Shown here piece by piece: positions 35,950-44,876 of a stretch of DNA of 64,000 nt. The stretch is from Marinobacter sp. SS5-14b (GTDB lineage Bacteria > Pseudomonadota > Gammaproteobacteria > Pseudomonadales > Oleiphilaceae). The stretch lies in NCBI RefSeq assembly GCF_030541005.1, contig NZ_JASSVM010000002.1:620001-684000 (forward strand), in the 5' to 3' direction. Position numbers and translations under genes: made by a program. Position 1 is the stretch's first letter; each line of letters starts with the position of its first letter. The notes beneath the pieces were generated by a model. That model did not search any database. It saw nothing but the letters and a program-made list of their open reading frames with translations, and had not been told where the DNA came from.

Positions 35950-37055
35950 GAGTCACTGCCCCCGTTGGCACTGGCGGAGGGCTCACTGTCAGCCCCCAGG
36001 CGGCCCGCCAGGCGTTCTTTCAGCAGGTTCAGGGATTCACTGATATCCGGCAGATCTGGATCAACATTCTTGTCCGCAAGATCGCTCAGGGTATCGGAAA
36101 GCCCCCGAATGGCAGGGTTGGTGGCGTCGTACCATTCGCTGACAGTGGTCCGGGCCTTGTTCAGCGCCCGCTCATACAGGGGTTGATTGCCACGGAGCAC
36201 GGCCATTTCAGCTTCTTCCAGCATCAATTGCAGGTTCAGCCTGGCCCAGGCGCTCTGGTCTGGTGACAGCAGCGGTTTGACCGGCTCGTCCATGCGGCGC
36301 ACGACAACCACTTCTTTCAATGTGGCCAGGAATCGATTCCAGCCCCGGACGAATCTGTTGCTGCCATCTTCCGGCGCGGCAGGGTTTTCGGTCATGTCGA
36401 AACCCGGTGCCTGATCATGAACCAGAGCCTGGTCGGTCAGCTCGTTGATGCTTGCAATCGCAGCTTCGAGCTTCAGGTACAGCCCGGTGCGGTCGACGCC
36501 CTGAATGCTTCGGAGGGAGAGTATTTCTTTTGCCAGTTGTTGCCTGACCGGGTATACGCCAATGTCATCAGACTCGGCCAGAACCTCATCGGCAGATTCC
36601 AGTGCCGACAGGGCACCCCGGATGTCTTTCTCAATCATCAGCCGCTGGTTGCCAACCCTGAGAAGGTACTCGGCTTCGGCCAGAAGCCAGTCTGTGCGGG
36701 TGCGGTTGCCGGCCTCAAGCAGTGCCCGCGCGTTGTGATCGATCTGCCGTTGTTGGGTGGCAATCAGCTCGCGCTGTTCGGACAGTTTGCTTTCGAGCGC
36801 CTGGAGCCGCAGGTTCTGTTCGCCGCCGCGGCTGCCATAAAGGTCCTCTAGCTGGGCCGTATCCGCCCTGAGGTCCTGAATGGCCTGGAGGCCGGCTTTC
36901 TGTGTGTGCCACTGCTGCCAGTTCCAGAAGGCCAGTGCGATAACGAGTATCAGCGCAATAACGGTGACCAGCCAGATTGGCCACAATCGTGGCTTGCGGG
37001 CCTGGGTTGGCTCAACCGGGGCGGGTAATTGTTTTGTAGTTTCAGTCACGGGCAT
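35946..37055 (-). CDS. hemX: HemX-like membrane protein
   Basis: 369 residues. A cytoplasmic Pro-rich N-terminus is followed by one membrane segment (about residues 26-46, LWPIWLVTVIALILVIALAFW), a coiled coil (LQALESKLSEQRELIATQQRQI) and the HemX domain (DWLLAEAEYLLRVGNQRLMIEKD). Often annotated as a uroporphyrinogen-III methyltransferase, but it lacks the SAM-binding methylase domain. The last residues are Ser/Ala-rich. Confidence 0.92.
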   Translation of the reverse strand: MPVTETTKQLPAPVEPTQARKPRLWPIWLVTVIALILVIALAFWNWQQWHTQKAGLQAIQDLRADTAQLEDLYGSRGGEQNLRLQALESKLSEQRELIATQQRQIDHNARALLEAGNRTRTDWLLAEAEYLLRVGNQRLMIEKDIRGALSALESADEVLAESDDIGVYPVRQQLAKEILSLRSIQGVDRTGLYLKLEAAIASINELTDQALVHDQAPGFDMTENPAAPEDGSNRFVRGWNRFLATLKEVVVVRRMDEPVKPLLSPDQSAWARLNLQLMLEEAEMAVLRGNQPLYERALNKARTTVSEWYDATNPAIRGLSDTLSDLADKNVDPDLPDISESLNLLKERLAGRLGADSEPSASANGGSDS

Positions 37056-37065
37056 CCTTACTGGT

Positions 37066-37881
37066 TTATCCGTTGTTACCGGCTTCGGACGACAACCTTG
37101 AAGTCACACTGGCGACCAGGCTCTTGTCGTCCAGGCCATCGGGAACAAAAAGGTTCCGGTAGCCGTTAGCCCGGGCTTGTTCTGCAACGCGTTCTGCCGG
37201 GACGACCACGAGCGCGCTGCACCGATTCTGACGGTATTCGGGCGCTGCTTCATTCAGATTGTTCAGGGTTTCGCCCGAAAGCGCAATGATCACTTCAGGC
37301 TGAAAGCCGTCGAAAATCTCCTGCACCTGCTCTGGAGGATAGTACGGCTGGATGCGCCGGTACAGGGGCAGAGCGGTGACTTTGGCCCCCCTGTGCTCCA
37401 GGGTCTGGCGTATAAGCTCACGGCCATGCTCACCTCTGGCCAGCAGAACTTTCTCGCCTGCCAGGTTTTGCAGTGACGGCAGCGCCAGCAGTGCTTCGCT
37501 GGTCCAGCCCTGCTCTGGCTGTTGCGGTCTGAGCCCGTGGCTGAAAAACACCGCCGCCGTGCCGGAACCGACGCCGTACCACTGGATACCCATCGGTACC
37601 TGTGGCCACCAGTGGTCCACCTCATCGAGCAGCAGGCGAGCAGCAAAAGGGCTGACCGCTATAATGTGGTGAAAGTTGTCCAGCTCCTGCAGCAGGGTGC
37701 GTCGCTCAGGGGTTTCCGGAAGTGGCTCCCTGGCAACCAGAGGCATGAGCCGACATTCTGCACCGGCCGTCCGGAACGCCTCGGCAAGGCGAGACGCTTC
37801 CGGCTCTGGCCGGCAAATCAGAATTCGACGACCCTCGAGGCCTGCCCGGGTGTGTTGAGGATCAGGTTGGCGTGTGGCCAT
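37066..37881 (-). CDS. hemD: Uroporphyrinogen-III synthase
   Basis: 271 residues. Cyclises hydroxymethylbilane to uroporphyrinogen III. Sequence is weakly conserved in this family, but [56 protein letters not shown] and [12 protein letters not shown] are in the expected places. The start codon lies 20 bases inside the end of hemC, so the two are translationally coupled. Confidence 0.93.
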   Translation of the reverse strand: MATRQPDPQHTRAGLEGRRILICRPEPEASRLAEAFRTAGAECRLMPLVAREPLPETPERRTLLQELDNFHHIIAVSPFAARLLLDEVDHWWPQVPMGIQWYGVGSGTAAVFFSHGLRPQQPEQGWTSEALLALPSLQNLAGEKVLLARGEHGRELIRQTLEHRGAKVTALPLYRRIQPYYPPEQVQEIFDGFQPEVIIALSGETLNNLNEAAPEYRQNRCSALVVVPAERVAEQARANGYRNLFVPDGLDDKSLVASVTSRLSSEAGNNG

Positions 37882-38803
37882 AAACTTCAGCCAGTACCTT
37901 GTCGGCGCCCATGGCCAACAACTGCTCGGCTAACTCACGGCCGAGGCGTTCGCCTTCGGCTCTGGGTGCGCGACCTTCGACACGGAAGATCTGTGTGCCA
38001 TCAACCGCCCCTACCAGGCCGCGAAGCCATACGGTGTTGTCTTCTTCCAGCAATGCGTATGCGGCAATAGGCACCTGACAGCCTCCTTCCAGGCGGCGGT
38101 TCAGCGCGCGCTCTGCCTTGACCCGGTCAGCGGTGTCTGTGTGATTCAGGGGTTCCAGCAGCTTCAGCAGTTCGCTGTCTTCCAGCCGGCATTCAATGCC
38201 AAGTGCTCCCTGACCGACGGCGGGGAGCGATACAGTGTCTGGCATGCAGTAACGGATGCGGTCGTGGAAGCCCAGGCGTTTGAGGCCGGAGCTGGCGAGG
38301 ACAATGGCGTCGTACTCGCCGGCGTCCAGTTTGGCCAGGCGGGTATTTACATTGCCGCGCAGCATCTTGATTTCGAGATCCGGACGATTGGCCCGGAGCT
38401 GGGTTTCGCGACGAAGGCTCGAGGTGCCAACGACCGCGCCCTGAGGCAGGTGCTCCAGGTTGTCGTACTGATTGCTGACGAAGGCATCGGTGGGGTCTTC
38501 CCGCTCGCAGATGGCGACCAGGCCCAGGCCTTCGGGAAATTCCATCGGCACGTCTTTCATTGAGTGTACGGCGAGGTCTGCGCGGCCATCCAGCATGGCC
38601 TCTTCCAGCTCTTTGACGAACAGCCCTTTGCCGCCAATCTTGGCGAGAGGGACATCCAGTATCTTGTCACCCTGGGTTTTGATTTTGATCAGCTCAACGC
38701 TGACGTGGCTATGAAGCCTTTCCAGCTCCGATTTGATGAATTCTGCCTGCCACAATGCCAGGGCGCTGCTGCGGGTTGCGATGCGAAGGATACGTTTGGA
38801 CAT
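37862..38803 (-). CDS. hemC: Porphobilinogen deaminase (hydroxymethylbilane synthase)
   Basis: 313 residues from ATG 38803, the same length as E. coli HemC; a GTG at 38812 is an alternative. It polymerises four porphobilinogens on a dipyrromethane cofactor bound to Cys242 ([13 protein letters not shown]). Other blocks: [44 protein letters not shown] and [12 protein letters not shown]. It heads hemC-hemD-hemX-hemY, 97 bases downstream of algR on the same strand. Confidence 0.96.
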   Translation of the reverse strand: MSKRILRIATRSSALALWQAEFIKSELERLHSHVSVELIKIKTQGDKILDVPLAKIGGKGLFVKELEEAMLDGRADLAVHSMKDVPMEFPEGLGLVAICEREDPTDAFVSNQYDNLEHLPQGAVVGTSSLRRETQLRANRPDLEIKMLRGNVNTRLAKLDAGEYDAIVLASSGLKRLGFHDRIRYCMPDTVSLPAVGQGALGIECRLEDSELLKLLEPLNHTDTADRVKAERALNRRLEGGCQVPIAAYALLEEDNTVWLRGLVGAVDGTQIFRVEGRAPRAEGERLGRELAEQLLAMGADKVLAEVYGHTPT

Positions 38804-38899
38804 GGCACTCACTGTCGTTCGGAAAAATGTGCCCCAAGGTTACCTCGTGATGGCAAAAAAGTCCCGTGGGAGAGGGTTTTGTACCCCTTATGTACCCCG

Positions 38900-39655
38900 T
38901 CAGGGGGAGGGCTGGTGCTCCTGAAGCCATTCGCGTACGTGACTGGTGTGTCGGCGGCTGACCGCAAGGGCCGTGGGGAGGTCTCTGAGTATCAGTACGC
39001 TTTGGCCATCCGGGTTTCGGCGCAGCGCCTGAATGAACCGGGCGCCTACCAGGGTGTGCCGGTGAATGCGCAGCAAGTGTTCCGGGTAGGCCTGCTCCAG
39101 CTCCTTGAGGGTGTAGTCGCACACGGTTTCACCGCGGGTGTGGTGAAGGGTGACGTACTTCTGGTCGGCTTCGCAGTAATGAATGTCGGCCAGCTCGATG
39201 AGTTCTGTGCCACGGTGGGTGCGCACGGCCAGTTGCCCGGTACTGCTGTCGGGTTCGCGGGTCAGTGCCTGAAGCTGCACCCTGTTGATCTTGCCCGCCC
39301 GCGCCAGTGCGTCGGCCAGGGCTTCCCGGCGCACTGGCTTGAGCAGGTAGGCAATAGCCCGGACATCAAACGCCTGGATGGCGTAGTGATCGTAAGCGGT
39401 GCAGAAAATGACCGCCGGAGGGTTGTGCAGTTGGCTCAGTTTTTCTGCCGCTTCCATGCCGTCCATACCCGGCATACGGATATCCAGTAACACAATGTCC
39501 GGTTCCAGTGCAGCGACCTTCTGCAGAGTGTCGTTGCCGTCAGAGGCTTCGCCGCACACCCGGTAACCAGGCAAGGTTTCCAGCAATCGCTGGATTCGTT
39601 GCCGGGCCAAAGGTTCGTCGTCGGCGATCAGGATGCGTTGGGGATCTTTGCTCAT
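38900..39655 (-). CDS. algR: LytTR response regulator, AlgR type
   Basis: 251 residues. N-terminal receiver with phosphoacceptor Asp58 (DIVLLDIRMPGMDG), acidic pocket ADDEP and conserved Lys in LLKPVRRE. The C-terminal LytTR DNA-binding domain begins near residue 150 (RTHRGTELIELADIHYCEADQKYVTLHH). In Pseudomonas AlgR controls alginate, twitching motility and rhamnolipid genes. The gene lies immediately upstream of hemC there too. Its start overlaps the kinase stop by four bases. Confidence 0.93.
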   Translation of the reverse strand: MSKDPQRILIADDEPLARQRIQRLLETLPGYRVCGEASDGNDTLQKVAALEPDIVLLDIRMPGMDGMEAAEKLSQLHNPPAVIFCTAYDHYAIQAFDVRAIAYLLKPVRREALADALARAGKINRVQLQALTREPDSSTGQLAVRTHRGTELIELADIHYCEADQKYVTLHHTRGETVCDYTLKELEQAYPEHLLRIHRHTLVGARFIQALRRNPDGQSVLILRDLPTALAVSRRHTSHVREWLQEHQPSP

Positions 39656-40722
39656 GGTGTTTTCTGATGGCTGAGGTGGTTGACGGTTCTGCGCGGCAGA
39701 CGGAGCGTTACGGTGTAAATGTCGTTGTGCTGGCTTTGTTTCAGAACGGCCGGCTCGCCGAACAGCGCCACCAGTCTGGCCCGGGTGTTGGCCAGGGCAA
39801 TCTGATTGCCCTGGTGTTGCCGCTCAATCGTCTCCGGTTTCGGGTTCTGCACCACCAGGTAGACAAAATTCGCTTTGGCATAGGCTTCTATGCGCACGGT
39901 GCCGCCGGCAGGCCTTGGCTGAATGCCGTGGTAGATGGCATTTTCCACCAGCGGTTGCAGGGTCAGCGGTGGGATAGCCTGTTGCTCCAGCCCTGGCTGT
40001 ATCTCCCATTGCAGAGCAAGGCGGTCGCCGAGGCGCAGCGCTTCTATGGCCAGATAACGCTGGCACAGGTCCAGCTCCCGTTTGAGGGGGACCAGCTGAT
40101 CATCGGTGCGAAGGCTGGCGCGAAACAGTTCGGACAGATCCAGTACCGCGTCTTCTGCCTGATCCGGATTGGTTGCGATCAGGCTGGCAATGGTGTTCAT
40201 GCTGTTAAACAGGAAGTGCGGCTGAATTCTGGCTTGTAGTGAGGTCAGTCTTGCCTGCATCTCGGCTTCTCTTTGTTGCTGCCATTGGTGTTGAAGGTAG
40301 AAATAACGAAGCACCATGAGCGTTATCAGCAATGCCAGTAATAGCTTTTTTGCAACATTTTGCCAAAGCGTTATGCCGGGTTGAGAGTGCAGAACGCTGT
40401 CGGCGAACAGGCTGAATGCCAGCACATCCAGCAGTACAAGGCTGATGATGGCGAGCGTGGCGTGAGCAACGCTTCGCTGCGCCAACCAGGGTCGCAACAG
40501 GCATATAAGAGCGGCGCTGGTGAGGGTGGTCCACTGGACAAACAGAGAAAGCAGGCCGAAATAGTTCCAGTCAATCCAGCTGGCTTCGGCCTGAACAATG
40601 GACAGCACCAGTACCAGCAGTTCGCTGGTGATCAGCATCATGAACACGGCGCGCACCCGGCACAGGTCCGGTACATAGAAGCCGGCGGTCTCCCGTTTGC
40701 TGATGCCTTTGTCTGGTTTCAG
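39652..40722 (-). CDS. fimS: Sensor kinase of the AlgZ/FimS type, probable CTG start
   Basis: About 356 residues if started at CTG 40722; the nearest conventional start (GTG 40656) would cut off the conserved GFYVPDLCRVRAVFM block that begins AlgZ proteins. The CTG is preceded by AAGGAG with a 6-base spacing, and no ATG, GTG or TTG occurs in frame between the upstream stop (40777-40779) and 40656. The resulting length matches Pseudomonas AlgZ (about 358). Membrane segments are followed by a His_kinase domain with PHFLFN (His169) and NTIASLI. The N-box is PLVENAIYHGI. It partners with the overlapping algR and is divergent from argH. Confidence 0.85.
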   Translation of the reverse strand: MKPDKGISKRETAGFYVPDLCRVRAVFMMLITSELLVLVLSIVQAEASWIDWNYFGLLSLFVQWTTLTSAALICLLRPWLAQRSVAHATLAIISLVLLDVLAFSLFADSVLHSQPGITLWQNVAKKLLLALLITLMVLRYFYLQHQWQQQREAEMQARLTSLQARIQPHFLFNSMNTIASLIATNPDQAEDAVLDLSELFRASLRTDDQLVPLKRELDLCQRYLAIEALRLGDRLALQWEIQPGLEQQAIPPLTLQPLVENAIYHGIQPRPAGGTVRIEAYAKANFVYLVVQNPKPETIERQHQGNQIALANTRARLVALFGEPAVLKQSQHNDIYTVTLRLPRRTVNHLSHQKTP

Positions 40723-40824
40723 GGGTGTCTCCTTAACACGGGTCGGAATGCTATACTCTCGCCACTTTTCACTTACCTATTACCGGCTACGATGTTGCCG
40801 GGCTGTCAGCAGGAAAGATAGACC

Positions 40825-42234
40825 ATGACGGATCAGAAAAAGTCTGACCAGACCACAACCTCCGAAAAACCCTGGGGCGGCCGTTTCAGCGAGCCCACCG
40901 ATGCCTTCGTCGAGCGCTTTACCGCATCGGTCGGTTTTGACCAGCGGTTGTATCACCATGATATTACCGGCTCTATTGCCCACGCCACCATGCTGGCGAA
41001 AGTGGGTGTATTGACCGATGACGAGCGCGATCAGATTATCGACGGCCTGAAGGGCGTTAAAGAAGACATCGAAGCCGGTCGGTTCGAGTGGTCCGTCAGT
41101 CTGGAAGACGTGCACATGAACATCGAAGCCCGGCTGACCGACCGCATCGGTATTACCGGCAAGAAGCTGCACACCGGCCGTAGCCGGAACGACCAGGTTG
41201 CGACCGATATCCGCCTGTACCTGCGCGACGAAATCGATGTCATCGCTGAAGAGCTGAAGCGGCTGCAATCCGGTTTGCTGGACCTCGCCGAGCGTGAAGC
41301 CGACACCATTATGCCTGGCTTCACTCATTTGCAGACCGCCCAGCCGGTGACCTTTGGTCATCATCTGCTGGCCTGGTACGAAATGCTGGTACGCGATGCC
41401 GATCGCCTGCAGGACTGCCGTAAGCGGGTGAACGTGATGCCTTTGGGTGCCGCAGCACTGGCCGGCACGACCTACCCGATTGATCGCAACCTGACGGCCC
41501 AGTTGCTGGGCTTCGAGCGCGCCTCTGAAAACTCCCTGGATTCGGTCAGCGATCGGGATTTCGCCATCGAGTTCTGTAGCTTTGCTGCACTGCTGATGAC
41601 TCACATGTCCCGCTTCAGTGAAGAGCTGGTGCTGTGGACCTCGGCCCAGTTCGATTTCATCGATCTGCCGGATCGTTTCTGTACCGGTTCGTCCATCATG
41701 CCCCAGAAGAAAAACCCGGATGTGCCGGAGCTGGTGCGCGGCAAGACCGGCCGGGTAAACGGCCATCTGATCAGCCTGCTGACCCTGATGAAAAGCCAGC
41801 CGCTGGCCTACAACAAGGACAACCAGGAAGACAAAGAGCCGCTGTTCGACACCGTTGACACCATTAAAGGCTGCCTGAAAGCCTACGCGGACATGATTCC
41901 GGCGATCCGGGCGAAAGCCGACAACATGCGAGTAGCGGCCAAGCGCGGCTTCTCCACGGCGACGGACCTGGCGGATTACCTGGTGAAGAAGGGCGTGCCG
42001 TTCCGCGATGCCCATGAAATCGTCGGTAAGTCCGTGGCCTTTGGTGTTGCCGAAAGCCGCGATCTGTCGGAAATGACGCTGGCAGAGCTGCAGCAGTTTT
42101 CGGACGTGATTGCGGACGATGTGTTTGACGTGCTGACGCTGGAAGGCTCGGTGCAGGCCCGTGATCACCTGGGTGGCACCGCGCCGGCTCAGGTTCGGGC
42201 TGCAGTCGCTCGCGCGCGGGCGGCACTTAAGTAA
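40825..42234 (+). CDS. argH: Argininosuccinate lyase
   Basis: 469 residues. Last step of arginine synthesis: splits argininosuccinate to arginine and fumarate. Superfamily signature [20 protein letters not shown] carries the catalytic Ser. Other blocks are [39 protein letters not shown] and [21 protein letters not shown]. Divergent from the AlgZ-type kinase. A C-rich terminator follows. Confidence 0.97.
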   Translation: MTDQKKSDQTTTSEKPWGGRFSEPTDAFVERFTASVGFDQRLYHHDITGSIAHATMLAKVGVLTDDERDQIIDGLKGVKEDIEAGRFEWSVSLEDVHMNIEARLTDRIGITGKKLHTGRSRNDQVATDIRLYLRDEIDVIAEELKRLQSGLLDLAEREADTIMPGFTHLQTAQPVTFGHHLLAWYEMLVRDADRLQDCRKRVNVMPLGAAALAGTTYPIDRNLTAQLLGFERASENSLDSVSDRDFAIEFCSFAALLMTHMSRFSEELVLWTSAQFDFIDLPDRFCTGSSIMPQKKNPDVPELVRGKTGRVNGHLISLLTLMKSQPLAYNKDNQEDKEPLFDTVDTIKGCLKAYADMIPAIRAKADNMRVAAKRGFSTATDLADYLVKKGVPFRDAHEIVGKSVAFGVAESRDLSEMTLAELQQFSDVIADDVFDVLTLEGSVQARDHLGGTAPAQVRAAVARARAALK

Positions 42235-42250
42235 CGAGCAAGCCGCCGGA

Positions 42251-42293
42251 GCCCGGCGTTGGGGTGCCTACACCCCCCCCCCGCCGGGTTTTT
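42251..42293 (+). terminator. Terminator after argH with a ten-C run in the loop
   Basis: The stem CCCGGCG...CGCCGGG is followed by TTTTT. The loop carries GGGGTG...CACCCC as an inner stem and an uninterrupted run of ten C (42273-42282). The T-run runs into the stop of the opposite-strand gene. Homopolymer length here should be treated cautiously. Confidence 0.8.
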
Positions 42294-44746
42294 CAGCCGC
42301 CAATGCGGCCGGTGCTCAGTTCCACCGCTGCGGGTGCCAGTGACTCCAGTGGCCTGGGCTCCGCCAGTCGATAACCTTGTCCGAAGTGAATGCCCAGCGT
42401 ACGGACTTTTTGCAGCGTTTTGTCGCTTTCGATAAACGTGGCGACGGTTTCCTTACCTGCCGCTTCCGCAATCCGGTGCAGTGCGTCCACCATGATCTGT
42501 TGCACGGGGTCATCTTCCAGGTGGTTCATGATGCGCCGGTCCAGTTTGATAATGTCCACCGGCAGGTTGGCCGCCAGGCTATAGCTTTCAACCGAGGCTC
42601 CCGCACCTTCCAGAGCAACCCGACATCCGACCTGATGCAGGGCGTCGCACAGCACGGCGACTTCATCCGGGTACTGAGTGGCATGGGACTCCCGGATCTC
42701 CAGACAAAAACAACGAGCCTGAAAAGGTGACTGGGCGATCATCTGCTCCATAAAATCAGCAAAAGTGTCGTCCAGTACTGTCGCAAGGGACAGGTTAAAA
42801 CCGCAGTATTTAAGCCGGGGCTCCAGCAAGCGGTGCTGGCCAAGCCATTCTATGGTCTGGCGAATCACCTGGCGGTCGAGTTTTTTTGCCAGGTCGAAGC
42901 GCTCGGCAACGGGCAGGAAATGGTCTGGCTTCAGGGGGGCGTGGTTCGGGCCTGCGGGGATGCGGCACAGAATTTCGATATGATCGCCCCAGGTAACACT
43001 GGCAACGGGTTTGAGCGCCTGATATGCCAGAATCAGGGAACCTTCATCCAGAGCCTCGCGCAGTTGCTTGAGCTGCCAGTCGCTCCCGGCCTCCTTGTTC
43101 TGTTCGGGGGGCAGAGCATGCGCGGTGTGAATGCGGTTTCGGCCAGAGGTTTTTGCCGTATGGCAGAGGTCGGCAGCCTGAGTCAGCAACAGTTCTGGCT
43201 GCTCCGGGGTGCCGTTGCCCATGACCAGCAATCCCCCACTGACGGTGGTTTGAAGTAATTGACCTTGCCACTCGAACTGGAACTGGCTGATCTGCTCCCG
43301 CACGTCGTCGGCAATCTTGCGGGCGCGGGATTCCGGGCAGTTTTCAATAAACAGCGCAAAGGTGTCGCCCGCCAGTCGCGCCAGCGCGTCCCGTTGTCGA
43401 ACGCGAAGGCCAAGCATGCCGGCCAACTCGCGTAAATACCGGTCGCAGGTGCCACTGCCAGCGATGTCGTTGAACTGCTCAAAACTGTCCAGGTCCAGAA
43501 ACAGCAGGCCATCCGTTGTCTGTCGCTTGCGCTTGTGGCTCATGGCACGCTCAAGGTGCTCGATGAACGAGCGGCGGTTCATCAGGCCGGTGACCGGATC
43601 ATGGCGCATGCGGTAGTCGCCGCTGCTGCTTTGCTGCACACGACTGGTGATGTCCCGTGCTATGTGGACCGCCCCTACCACCTCATTCTGGGTGCCCCGA
43701 ATACTTTGGAAGTGAAACTCGAAGACCGGAAATCCTTCGCCCTGACGATTCAGCGGCATTTCGGCAACGAAATGGTCGCGGTCAAACGCCCGTTGCCACA
43801 AACGCTCGATCAGGCGGCGCTCGTTCGGAAAGTCGCTGAGCAGTGATTTCAGGTTGTCGCCGGGCTGAGGCTCAAGGTTGAATGCCGTTTTGAATTGTTG
43901 TGCCCAGGGCGAGTTGAAGTGCAGAAGGTTGAAGTGGGTGTCGACCGCAACCATCAGGTCGGGGGTAGCGGTTGCTGTAGCTTCAAGTAACCGCTGGGCC
44001 TGTTGTTTCTGCAGATCATGACGCATGGCCTCGCTGTGGTTGATCATTACGCCGCCGAGCTTCTGCACCCGGCCGCCGCTTTTAAGGGCTCGCCCCGCGA
44101 GGGTAACGCGCAACATGCGCTGTCGGCTGGTCATTACCGGTAATACCATGCTGAAGGGCTGCCCGCTTCGTATGCATCGGCGGAACAGGGCGCGCACGCG
44201 GTTCTGGCTTACCTGGCAATAAAACAAGGCCTGCTCGGGAGAAAGTTCAGTGCCGGGCCGAAGTTCCAGAAGGCGGTACATGCCTTCTGACCAGGAAAGC
44301 TCGTTGGATGGAATGTCCAGCTCCCAAAGACCGAAGCCGGCACCCTGCTCGGCGAGCCTGAGCAGGCGATCATCCATGTCGGCGCTGTCTTTGAGGACGA
44401 TTGAGGCACTGGCGGCGTGATCCGCGTCGCGGGTTTCAAGGCGAAGGCCAAGCGTGGCCGTAAAGAAAAAGCCGTCCTTGTGCCGGAAGGTCACCAGTAC
44501 CGTTTGCCCGTCATCAAGCAGGTGTCTGTGAGCAGGGGCAAACGGGTCATCCTGCCGGGAGGCCAGAATGCGTTGAACAGACAGTTCAACAAGCTCACCG
44601 GAATCATAGCCGAACATGGCCTCAGCATGGCGGTCAGCCTGAATGATCCGGCCGTCGTCGTCGACCCGAAGCTGGGTTGCGTGGATCGGCGGGCCTGCAG
44701 GATCGGGTCGATAGCGTTCAATCAGGAATTCTTTCACAGCGCACAT
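42293..44746 (-). CDS. PAS-GGDEF-EAL protein with degenerate catalytic motifs
   Basis: 817 residues. Three PAS-like regions (about 15-120, 125-235 and 245-370; e.g. QADRHAEAMFGYDSGEL, LWELDIPSNELSWSEGMYRLLEL and MVAVDTHFNLLHFNS) precede a GGDEF domain (about 380-535). Its signature is AGDTF (459-463) instead of GGDEF. The EAL domain (about 560-805) has EIL at 591-593 and keeps FNLSL and ESHATQYP, but the metal-binding DDFG is replaced by LEGAGAS. Both activities are therefore probably lost, leaving a c-di-GMP receptor or a signalling scaffold (inference). It is divergent from cyaA with 130 bases between starts. Confidence 0.88.
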   Translation of the reverse strand: MCAVKEFLIERYRPDPAGPPIHATQLRVDDDGRIIQADRHAEAMFGYDSGELVELSVQRILASRQDDPFAPAHRHLLDDGQTVLVTFRHKDGFFFTATLGLRLETRDADHAASASIVLKDSADMDDRLLRLAEQGAGFGLWELDIPSNELSWSEGMYRLLELRPGTELSPEQALFYCQVSQNRVRALFRRCIRSGQPFSMVLPVMTSRQRMLRVTLAGRALKSGGRVQKLGGVMINHSEAMRHDLQKQQAQRLLEATATATPDLMVAVDTHFNLLHFNSPWAQQFKTAFNLEPQPGDNLKSLLSDFPNERRLIERLWQRAFDRDHFVAEMPLNRQGEGFPVFEFHFQSIRGTQNEVVGAVHIARDITSRVQQSSSGDYRMRHDPVTGLMNRRSFIEHLERAMSHKRKRQTTDGLLFLDLDSFEQFNDIAGSGTCDRYLRELAGMLGLRVRQRDALARLAGDTFALFIENCPESRARKIADDVREQISQFQFEWQGQLLQTTVSGGLLVMGNGTPEQPELLLTQAADLCHTAKTSGRNRIHTAHALPPEQNKEAGSDWQLKQLREALDEGSLILAYQALKPVASVTWGDHIEILCRIPAGPNHAPLKPDHFLPVAERFDLAKKLDRQVIRQTIEWLGQHRLLEPRLKYCGFNLSLATVLDDTFADFMEQMIAQSPFQARCFCLEIRESHATQYPDEVAVLCDALHQVGCRVALEGAGASVESYSLAANLPVDIIKLDRRIMNHLEDDPVQQIMVDALHRIAEAAGKETVATFIESDKTLQKVRTLGIHFGQGYRLAEPRPLESLAPAAVELSTGRIGG

Positions 44747-44876
44747 GCCTCATCGGGATCTTTCGGTTCCGGAGACATCCGGAAACCGGTCGTTCTTTTA
44801 TTTGTTTGCCGGTTTTGCCACGATTCGTCCATCATACTGACTATCAGTCCGAAAATAACCTCTTGCCGGAGCTCCC

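Noticed and set aside
40780..42168. 462-codon minus-strand open frame opposite argH
   Set aside because: Antisense shadow of an enzyme with an intact lyase signature.
42251..42293. C-rich stretch after argH as a repeat or riboswitch
   Set aside because: It folds as an ordinary terminator with a T-run; only the C-run length is unusual.
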